Shown here in pieces: positions 30,723 to 39,125 of a stretch of DNA of 41,857 bases. Position 1 is the stretch's first letter. Every line of letters begins with the position of its first letter. The notes under the pieces were generated by a model. The model made no database searches and was not told where the DNA came from. It saw nothing but the letters and a program-made list of their open reading frames with translations. The DNA comes from an uncultured Clostridium sp. (lineage in GTDB: Bacteria; Bacillota; Clostridia; TANB77; CAG-508), in contig CAMMLS010000006.1 of NCBI GenBank assembly GCA_946497775.1, positions 1 to 41,857 on the forward strand, written 5' to 3'. The position numbers were made by a program, and so were the translations under genes.

Positions 30723-31517
30723 ATGGGAGAAGTTATAGTTATAACATCAGGAAAAGGAGGAGTAGGGAAAACAACTACAACTGCAAATTTAGGTGCAGCC
30801 CTAGCATTACAAGGCAAAAAAGTAGTATTAATAGATACAGATATAGGGCTTAGAAACTTAGACGTTGTTATGGGGCTAGAAAATAGAATAGTATACGACA
30901 TAGTAGATGTAGTAGAAGAAAAGTGTAAACTAAGACAAGCTTTAATAAAGGACAAGCGTTTTGATGAACTTTTCTTACTTCCAGCTGCTCAAACAAGGGA
31001 TAAAAGTGCTGTAAATGAAGAACAAATGAAAGAATTAACAGGAAAATTAAAAGAAGAATTTGACTATATCCTTATAGATTGCCCAGCCGGAATAGAACAA
31101 GGCTTTAAAAACGCCATAGCCGGTGCAACAAGAGCAATTGTGGTAACTACTGCTGAAATTTCTGCCATAAGAGATGCTGATAGAATAATAGGACTTTTAG
31201 AAGCATCAGACATTAAAAATCCGGAATTAGTAGTAAACAGATTAAGACCAGCCATGGTAAAAAAAGGCGAAATGATGGATGTTGATGATATAGTAGATTT
31301 ATTATCAATAGACTTAATAGGTGTAGTACCAGATGATGAATTTATAATAACACAAACAAATAAAGGTGAGCCAGTTGTTTCAAACAAAAAAGCTCCATCT
31401 GGAAAATCATATACAGAAATTGCTAGAAGAATTTTAGGAGAAAATATAGAGGTATCTATTCCAGGTAGAGAAAAAGGCTTTTTTTGTAAAATTAAAAATA
31501 TGTTTTCAAAAAAATAA
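30723..31517 (+). CDS. minD: Septum site-determining protein MinD
   Basis: MGEVIVITSGKGGVGKTTTTANLGAALALQGKKVVLIDTDIGLRNLDVVMGLENR. Confidence 0.97.
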   Translation: MGEVIVITSGKGGVGKTTTTANLGAALALQGKKVVLIDTDIGLRNLDVVMGLENRIVYDIVDVVEEKCKLRQALIKDKRFDELFLLPAAQTRDKSAVNEEQMKELTGKLKEEFDYILIDCPAGIEQGFKNAIAGATRAIVVTTAEISAIRDADRIIGLLEASDIKNPELVVNRLRPAMVKKGEMMDVDDIVDLLSIDLIGVVPDDEFIITQTNKGEPVVSNKKAPSGKSYTEIARRILGENIEVSIPGREKGFFCKIKNMFSKK

Positions 31518-31544
31518 ATAAAATTATAAAGTGGAGGATATAGA

Positions 31545-32120
31545 ATGTTTGAGAGAATAATAAACTTTTTTAAAGGATTAGCAAAAAAGGAAAAGCAAGA
31601 AGCTAATACATCAAAAGATACTGCAAAGGAAAGATTACATTTAGTCCTAATGCAAGATAGAGCGAATGTATCAGCAGACTTTTTAGAACTTATGAAACAA
31701 GAAATTATTGAAGTAATTAAAAAATATATAGAAGTAGACGAAGGTGCTATTGATGTAAGACTAACAAATAAAGCAAACGATGATGGAACAACAGGTGCAC
31801 CAGCACTTTATGCTAATATTCCTATAATGAATATCAAACATGAAATGGGCAAAGAACAAAATGAAAAAGAAAATGAAAGCAAAAAAGAATTACCAGAAGA
31901 AAAGCAAGAAGAAATAAAGCAAGAACCAGAAAATGAGAATAAAAATGAAAGTGATAATAAAGAGGAAAATACTGATAAAGAAGTAGAAGAAACAAATAAT
32001 AAAGTAAGCAGTGACCAAGAAAAAGTTGAAGAAAAAGCAGAAGAAAGCCAAAAACAAGAAGAAACAAAAAGTGAAAAAGAACCAGAAAAAAAGGAAGAGA
32101 TACCTGTAACAAATAAATAA
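31545..32120 (+). CDS. minE: MinE with a long acidic/Lys-Glu-rich C-terminal extension
   Basis: TAKERLHLVLMQDRANVSADFLELMKQEIIEVIKKYIEVDEGAIDVRL followed by an E/K/N/Q-rich tail; 191 aa. Confidence 0.9.
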   Translation: MFERIINFFKGLAKKEKQEANTSKDTAKERLHLVLMQDRANVSADFLELMKQEIIEVIKKYIEVDEGAIDVRLTNKANDDGTTGAPALYANIPIMNIKHEMGKEQNEKENESKKELPEEKQEEIKQEPENENKNESDNKEENTDKEVEETNNKVSSDQEKVEEKAEESQKQEETKSEKEPEKKEEIPVTNK

Positions 32121-32124
32121 TAAT

Positions 32125-32167
32125 AATGAAAAATGAATAATTATTAACTATTCATTTTTCATTATTT
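32125..32167. terminator. Hairpin after minE
   Basis: aatgaaaaatgaataattattaactattcatttttcatt. Confidence 0.65.
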
Positions 32168-32197
32168 AAATAAACTTCAATTAAATGAGGTACTTTG

Positions 32198-33305
32198 ATG
32201 AAAAAAAGATTATTAAAGAACATGGACTGGGGTATACTTATTTGTGTTGTTGCACTTATAATAATAGGACTTATAGCATTGATGTCTGCAACACAAGATA
32301 CAGAATTTGAAGAATTTATAAAACAAATACAATGGATTTTAATTAGTGTACCAATACTTATAATAGCAATATGCATAGATTATGAATTAATTGCAAAAAT
32401 ATCGCCAATTTTATATATTATATTTATAGCACTTTTAATAGGAGTGCTATTTACAGAGCCAATAAATGGTGCTTCAAGCTGGTTTGATTTCAAAGTGTTT
32501 TTATTTCAACCAGCAGAATTTGCAAAGGTAGTTGTTATAATCTTTTTAGCATATGCAATAACAAAAGTTCAAGAAAGAAAAAAAGATGAAATAAATCATC
32601 CGTTAAAACTAGGACTATTATTGCTTATTACATTAATACCAGTGTTACTGATAATAAAACAACCAGATTATGGTACAGCTTGTGCCTTTTTGGTAGCAAC
32701 AGTATTTATGATATTTGCAGCTGGAATAAAAAAAAGATATATAATATCTGCTTTAGCAATTGTAGTTATAATAGTGCCAATTGCATATTTGTATATACTT
32801 CCAGATCATGCAAAAAAAAGAATAGATGTGTATTTAAACCCAGAATCAGATCCTCGTGGAGCAGGATATAATATTATACAATCTAAGCTCGCTATAGGAG
32901 CTGGTGAATTATTGGGAATGGGAGTTTTAAAAGGAAATCAAACACAATTAGGTTTTCTATATCCAAAAACATCTGACTTTATATTCTCTGTAATTGGAGA
33001 AGAAATGGGATTTATAGTAACAGGTTCGATAGTATTAATATATGTAACTCTCATAGTGAAAGCTATATATATTGCAAAAACGGCCAAAGATGAACTCGGA
33101 TCGTATATTGCAGTAGGTATAGCTCGGAATATTTATGTTTCACATGACAGAAAATATTGGAATGACAATAGGACTACTTCCTATAACAGGAGTGCCACTT
33201 CCGTTTTTAAGCTATGGTGGAAGCGCCATGATAACGAATTTTATATTAATTGGATTATTGCTAAATATAAGCGGAAGACGTCAAAAGGCAATATTTATAG
33301 AATAA
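32198..33305 (+). CDS. rodA: RodA/FtsW-type SEDS glycosyltransferase, frame interrupted at CGG 33125
   Basis: [53 protein letters not shown]; skipping C33125 restores [66 protein letters not shown]. Confidence 0.96.
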
Positions 33306-33317
33306 TAGGAGAAAAAT

Positions 33318-34293
33318 ATGTATTTAGATAAATTAAAAATTGGAAATATTGAATTAGAAAATAACATATTGCTAGCTCCAATGGCAGGTATTACAGACCT
33401 GCCATTTAGAATATTATGCAGAGATAATGGAGCAGGACTTGCTTTTACAGAAATGGTTAGTGGAAAAGCACTTTATTATGGAGATGAAAAAACTAAAAAG
33501 CTTTTAGACACAACAAATGAAAAAAGACCAATAGGTGTTCAAATTTTTGGAAACGATATAGAAGCAATGAAAAAAGCTACTGAATATGTAAATAATATTG
33601 CAGATATTATAGATATAAATATGGGCTGTCCGGCACCAAAAGTTGTAAAAAACGGAGATGGCAGCAAATTATTATTAAATTTAGATTTAGCAGAAGAAAT
33701 AGTAAAAGAAGTAGTAAGTGTAAGTAAACATCCTGTAAGTGTAAAAATTAGAAAAGGTTGGGATTCAAATAATATAGTTGCAATAGAAGCGGCAAAAAGA
33801 ATAGAAAAAGCAGGAGCCTCTATGATTACAATTCACGGAAGAACAAGAGAAGAATATTACTCTGGAATGGCAGATTGGGACATAATAAAACAAGTAAAAA
33901 AAGAGGTGAACATACCTGTAATTGGAAATGGGGATATAAAAACATGGAAAGATGCTAAAGAGATGTTTGAACAAACCAATGTGGATGGAATAATGATTCG
34001 GAAGGGCAGCACTTGGAAATCCATGGATATTTAAGCAAATTATATATTATCTAGGAACAGGAAAAAAGCCAGATGAGATTTCTCCTAAGCAAAAATTAGA
34101 AACAATTTTAAATCATATAGAGATGGAAGTAAATTTAAAAACTGAAAAAGTTGCAATAAAAGAAATGAGAAAACAAATTGCTTGGTATGTTAAAGGACTA
34201 AAAGATTCTAGCAAAATTAGAGATAAAGTAAATACAATTGAAACTAAAAAAGAAATGCAAGATTGTATAACAGAATACTTTAAAAATATATAG
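33318..34293 (+). CDS. dusB: tRNA-dihydrouridine synthase (DusB-like), frame interrupted at CGG 33999
   Basis: LAPMAGITDLPFRILCRDNGAGLAFTEMVS, MGCPAPKVVKNGDGSKLL; skipping C33999 restores VDGIMIGRAALGNPWIFKQIIYYLGTGKKPDEISPKQKLE... to TAG at 34291. Confidence 0.96.
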
Positions 34294-34304
34294 AATAAAT
34301 ATTA

Positions 34305-34337
34305 ATAGAGTAGCAAATATAGCTACTCTATTTTTAC
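34305..34337 (+). terminator. Intrinsic terminator
   Basis: agagtagcaaatatagctactctattttt. Confidence 0.75.
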
Positions 34338-34367
34338 ATAATTTTAAATTATTAAAAGGAGGAAAAG

Positions 34368-35024
34368 TTGAAGGAAAAGGAAGTAAGTCAAAAGAGAAAA
34401 ATATTTATTATAACTGTAATTACTGTAATTTTTTTATTAATTTTATTTCTTATATTAAAAATTAATTATAAAAACATTATTTCTGGAAATACTATAACTA
34501 GTAAAAATACAGATTCAATTGTAAATAATATTTTAAATATGAAATCATACGAAGCAGATGTAACAATAGATGTAATAAGCAATAAAAATCAAAATACATA
34601 TAAAATAAAGCAACAAAACTTGCAAGAAAATGAGTACAAACAAATTGTTAAAGAACCAAGAAATATAGCAGGAATTGAAATAATATTTAAAAATAATAAA
34701 TTAGAAGTAAAAAACACTAAGTTAAACCTAAATAAAATATACGAAAACTATAAATATCTTGCAGAAAATGAACTAATATTAACATCATTTATTAAAGATT
34801 TTAACCAAGAAAATGAAACTGAAACAATAGAAGAAGAAAACCAAATTATATTAGAAGTAAATATAAAGAAAGAATTAAATAAATATTCAAAATATAAAAA
34901 ATTATATATAAGTAAGGAAACTGGACTACCAACAAAAATGGAGATAAAAGATGAAGCACAAAATACACTAGTTTACATATTATATAATGATATAAAGATT
35001 AATGGTTTGCAAGAAATAGTTTAA
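34368..35024 (+). CDS. LolA/GerS-like outer-envelope or germination lipoprotein-like protein
   Basis: N-terminal membrane segment then MKSYEADVTIDVISNKNQNTYKIKQQNL ... YKKLYISKETGLPTKMEIKD; located before mazF. Confidence 0.5.
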   Translation: MKEKEVSQKRKIFIITVITVIFLLILFLILKINYKNIISGNTITSKNTDSIVNNILNMKSYEADVTIDVISNKNQNTYKIKQQNLQENEYKQIVKEPRNIAGIEIIFKNNKLEVKNTKLNLNKIYENYKYLAENELILTSFIKDFNQENETETIEEENQIILEVNIKKELNKYSKYKKLYISKETGLPTKMEIKDEAQNTLVYILYNDIKINGLQEIV

Positions 35025-35120
35025 AAAATAGAATTAAAGCAGGCTAAAATTTGTATCTAATATTTAAAATATATCAAAAAGAATCAAAATTAATATATAG
35101 AATTAGTGGGAGTGAATTAT

Positions 35121-35465
35121 ATGGTAATTAAAAGAGGAGATATGTTTTATGCAGATTTGAGCCCAGTAGTCGGATCAGAACAAGGTGGAATTAGACCAGT
35201 TTTAATAATACAAAATGATATGGGAAATAAATATAGTCCAACAGTAATTGCTGCTGCGATTACTTCACAGATAAATAAAAATAAATTGCCTACTCATATA
35301 GAGATTGACTCAGAAGAATTTGGGCTTAAGTCGGACTCTGTTGTCTTAACAGAGCAGATAAGAACCATAGATAAAAGTAGACTAAAAGAAAAAATTGGAC
35401 ATATTGATGATGAAGAAGTTATGAATAAAATTAATAATGCTATAGGAGTGAGCTTTGGACTTTAA
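35121..35465 (+). CDS. mazF: MazF/EndoA family endoribonuclease
   Basis: [52 protein letters not shown]. Confidence 0.93.
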   Translation: MVIKRGDMFYADLSPVVGSEQGGIRPVLIIQNDMGNKYSPTVIAAAITSQINKNKLPTHIEIDSEEFGLKSDSVVLTEQIRTIDKSRLKEKIGHIDDEEVMNKINNAIGVSFGL

Positions 35466-35567
35466 AATTTTTTTGTTTTAAATATTGAAAAAAAGCTTAC
35501 TTGAATAAATTATGTAAATATGCTATAATATCAATATTCAAAAATAATTATAAAGGAGAGAGGCATT

Positions 35568-36440
35568 ATGAAAAAAATTGCAACTAGGGTGTTTCTCCTG
35601 GCTTGTATATTTACAACTGTTATACTTAGCAGTGTTTATGCAATGCCAAGTGGATATGAACGGATTGGTAAAACTAATATAAGTTCGCCAGTCAATATTC
35701 GCAAAGGACCTTCTACTGATTACGAAATTGTAGGTCAATTAAATCAAGGAGATGTTGTAGAAGTTATTGAAATTGAAAGTAGTGGGTGGTATAAAATACT
35801 CTATAAGGGTGATGAAAGGTACATATATGCTGAATATATTGATACCAAAACAGATTCTTTATATGAGCGTATTGGAAGCTACAAAACTTATTTTGATTTT
35901 AATAATACTAATCGCAATCACAATATTAATTTAGCGTCAAAGCAAATTTCTATCGAAGTATTGCCAGGACATCTTTTTAAGTGGAGCGAAGTTATTGGAC
36001 CTGCATCAAAAGAACAAGGATATCTTTTGGGTAATGTTATTGTTGGAGATGAAATGAAATTAGATTATGGTGGTGGCGTATGCCAAGTGTCTTCTACATT
36101 ATACAATGCTGCATTAGATGCAAATTTGGAAATTATAGAAAGACATACTCATGGACTTCCTGTAACATATGTACCAGAGGGTAAGGATGCCACTGTAAGC
36201 TATGGCTATTTGGATTTTGTGTTTAGAAACAATAAAGATTTTCCTATTCAAATTATAGGCTTTACAGGAAATGGTTTTATTGAAATTGAGATTTATAATA
36301 CTAGTAAAAAAATTTATAATTCTAGCAAACTAAAAAAAACCAAGAATACTAAACATGAAGAAAAACCAATAGATGTTCTAAGAGTAGTATTAGTAAAACC
36401 AAAAGTTAATAATCCTGTTCATGTAAGATGTTTAAGGTAA
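35568..36440 (+). CDS. Secreted SH3-domain plus VanW-family protein
   Basis: Signal peptide; SPVNIRKGPSTDYEIVGQLNQGDVVEVIE (SH3_3); DYGGGVCQVSSTLYNAALDANLEIIERHTHGLPVTYVPEGKDATVSYG (VanW); in-frame CGG triplet at 35661. Confidence 0.88.
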   Translation: MKKIATRVFLLACIFTTVILSSVYAMPSGYERIGKTNISSPVNIRKGPSTDYEIVGQLNQGDVVEVIEIESSGWYKILYKGDERYIYAEYIDTKTDSLYERIGSYKTYFDFNNTNRNHNINLASKQISIEVLPGHLFKWSEVIGPASKEQGYLLGNVIVGDEMKLDYGGGVCQVSSTLYNAALDANLEIIERHTHGLPVTYVPEGKDATVSYGYLDFVFRNNKDFPIQIIGFTGNGFIEIEIYNTSKKIYNSSKLKKTKNTKHEEKPIDVLRVVLVKPKVNNPVHVRCLR

Positions 36441-36442
36441 TA

Positions 36443-36492
36443 AAAAAAGATTTAATTAACCATTATTTTTAGGTTAATTAAATCTTTTTTAT
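36443..36492 (+). terminator. Intrinsic terminator
   Basis: aaaaaagatttaattaacc attattttta ggttaattaaatctttttt. Confidence 0.75.
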
Positions 36493-36537
36493 TAATTTAT
36501 AGAATGCGATGTAATTATGAATAATTTTGATAAAGTG

Positions 36538-36566
36538 TAGACAAATGCGTAGTAATCGTATATAAT
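36538..36566 (+). promoter_or_regulatory. Leader cassette B promoter
   Basis: TAGACA, 17-nt spacer, TATAAT, identical arrangement to cassette A. Confidence 0.75.
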
Positions 36567-36605
36567 ACTTACATGAGATAAACAAAAGAAAGAGGTCATT
36601 GTATT

Positions 36606-36668
36606 ATGATGAAGATAAACGCTGAAAGCCTTGTGGTTGTACACACACACACACACACAGTTTATTAG
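36606..36668 (+). CDS. Leader peptide B, MMKINAESLVVVHTHTHTVY*
   Basis: Aligned with leader A (NAxSLxVVHTHTH); SD-like agaaagaggt upstream. Confidence 0.5.
   Translation: MMKINAESLVVVHTHTHTVY
36641..36659 (+). repeat. (AC)9A microsatellite in leader peptide B
   Basis: acacacacacacacacaca followed by g. Confidence 0.95.
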
Positions 36669-36701
36669 TGAAAATAAAAAGAATGAATATATAGATTAGT
36701 A

Positions 36702-36750
36702 AAGACATATAAGACTTAGTTTGTACTAGGTCTATGTGTCTTTTTGTTTT
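36702..36750 (+). terminator. Intrinsic terminator/attenuator of cassette B
   Basis: aagacatataagacttag tttgta ctaggtctatgtgtctttttgtttt. Confidence 0.75.
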
Positions 36751-36768
36751 GTTTTTTTAGGGTAGCCG

Positions 36769-36889
36769 TCCAAATAGATTAATATATATTATTTTTTGCC
36801 TCTACAAAGGCTCTGTGGGCTTATGCGTACGACGTACAACTTCCTCGGACTGCAAAATAATATATATTAATCTATTTGGACTACTCTAC
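36769..36889. repeat. Long hairpin / inverted-repeat element B
   Basis: 26-nt perfect arms tccaaatagattaatatatattattt (36769-36794) / 36855-36880, followed by ctactctac as in element A. Confidence 0.85.
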
Positions 36890-36934
36890 AATGATGGATT
36901 TAGCAATATTTATTTTATATAGGAGGAATATGTT

Positions 36935-38915
36935 GTGAGAATAGATAAGGGAATAACTTTGATAGCTTTGATAATAACAATTATTGTAATGTTAATTTTA
37001 GCTGGTGTTGCGCTTTCTACATTGACAGGTGAAGGGAGTATTATACAAAATGCGGAAACAGCAGTGGGAGAGTATAATAATAAGGTTATAAATGAACAAG
37101 AAACATTAAATGAGATAATTGAATATATAAAAAATGATGGAAATATAGATATAGAAGAGAGTGGAATAAGCATAAGCGCTACTCCTGATACAACGGGGAT
37201 TACGAAATCAGTAATAGTAACAGTAGTAGGAAAGGCAGAAGACGGAATAAAAAGTTTTACATCAACAGCAGGAGATAGTAAAACATATGAAGATGGAAGA
37301 ACAGAAATAATAGAGACATGTAATATAATAGAAAATGGGATATATTTATTTACAATAGAAGATATTAATGGAAAAACAGCAAGTACGGGAATATCGATAG
37401 AGAATATACTAGAAGGAACAATACAAATGCAAGCAGATAAAACAATGCCAACAAAGGATAATGTAATAGTAACAGTAACATGGCCAAGTGGAAGTGAAAA
37501 AGGGGTGCAAGAGATAAAAGTAGGTAATAATAATTGGCAAGTAGCAAGTGGGAATACAACTCGAGTAGAAGTAGAAGAAAATTGTACAGTGGTGGCAAGA
37601 GTAAGCAATAGCACAGGAGAAGTGACACAAGCAAGTATAACAATAAGTATTATAGATAAATTACCACCAAAAGTAACTGTGGCAAATGGAGGAACAGAAA
37701 CAATAACAGAAGGAGACAGTAAAGAAATAAGTAGTTACTTTAATTATTCTGCAAATGGAACCGCAGAAATCACATCAGTAATATATACAGATACAAGTGA
37801 TGGAAATAAAGTAGTTACAAATACAAATACATTATCAGTAGGAACCCATATAATCAAATGTACAGTAACAAAAGAAACAGGATTATCTAACTCAGCAACA
37901 AAGACAATAGTAGTAGAAAAAAGTGGGCCACCAGTAGATGAAGACGGACTAGCTACTGAAAATGTAACAATAAAACCAGACCCAGATAGTGATTTACAAA
38001 TAACAATCCCAGCAGGATCTGCCCCAGCAATCCTAGCCACAGGAACTTTGCAAAGTGGACCAGGAGAAGATGGAAGTGTAGCAAGTATTATGCCAGCTAA
38101 TGAGTGGAATAATATAACAACAGAAGATATAAATAAAGGAATAGTAATAGTAGATCATGCTATAACATATACGGAAGATGTACCAGATTTTAATGAGTTT
38201 GTTTGGGTACCAATACCAGATATGAGTAAATTTAAAAGGGTTGATTGGTTTAATTATTCTACCGATGAAGTATTATTAACTAATAAAGCAGAAGAAAATT
38301 CTTTTTGGGAAGATAATACCACAGTAGAATATATAAACATGCTAGATAGTGTAGAATACTATAAAGGGTTTTATATTGGACGCTATGAAACTACTGGTGA
38401 TGAGAATGGAAATATTCAAAGTAAACGAAAGTATGAGGGAGGAGGTTCCCGGTATATGTAGTATATATAAAAATATTATGCATACGATTTATGGGATAGA
38501 ATGGGATAGTACATTAAATTGGCTAATTGGAAATGCAATAATATCATCAGTAGAAGCCGGAAAAACAAAAATAATGGATAGAGATGATATAGATCTTGTC
38601 AGCTGGAATTGGGGAAATTATGAGTTTTCCGAAGGAGATGCCGCAATAGGTAGTGGGACACTTCAAGTAACAGGATATAGCGAATATTGGAAAGCAAATA
38701 ATATATATGATTTAGCAGGCAATTGGCCAGAAGAAACACAGGAAAAGTATTCCACGGGAGGCTTTTTTAACCTTAGGGGCGGAGGTTGCTTTGGTGATTT
38801 TTCTTTTGGAGTAGCTGATCGTTGGATATATCATAATGAAGATCTATTTAAGATTCCAGGTATAGGTTCACGTATTAGCTTTTATATCACACTGGACTCT
38901 GGTAGCGATGCATAA
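36935..38915 (+). CDS. Prepilin-like N-terminus surface protein with SUMF1/FGE-like C-terminal region, frame interrupted at CGG 38450
   Basis: GTG start; KGITLIALIITIIVMLILAGVALSTLTGEGSI; skipping one C joins EGGGS-GICSIYKNIMHTIYGIEWDSTLNWLIGNA to WKANNIYDLAGN...FFNLRGGGCFGDFSFG. Confidence 0.85.
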
Positions 38916-38947
38916 GGAAAGACTCTTGCTAGAGTTTATAGATTAAT

Positions 38948-39003
38948 AAAAATAGCGGATAATGGATTTACACGGTAGTGCGAAAATCCATTATCCGCTT
39001 GTT
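38948..39003 (+). terminator. Intrinsic terminator-like hairpin
   Basis: agcggataatggatttacacggtagtgcgaaaatccattatccgctt. Confidence 0.75.
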
Positions 39004-39125
39004 TATATTGTATAATTTTACGGATACATGTGGCATTTTTTTTATTAATTTACCAAAAATGATTTTAAATATGGCCAAATTGTAGTATAATATAAAGAAT
39101 TAATATAGTTATATGAGGGGAGAAA

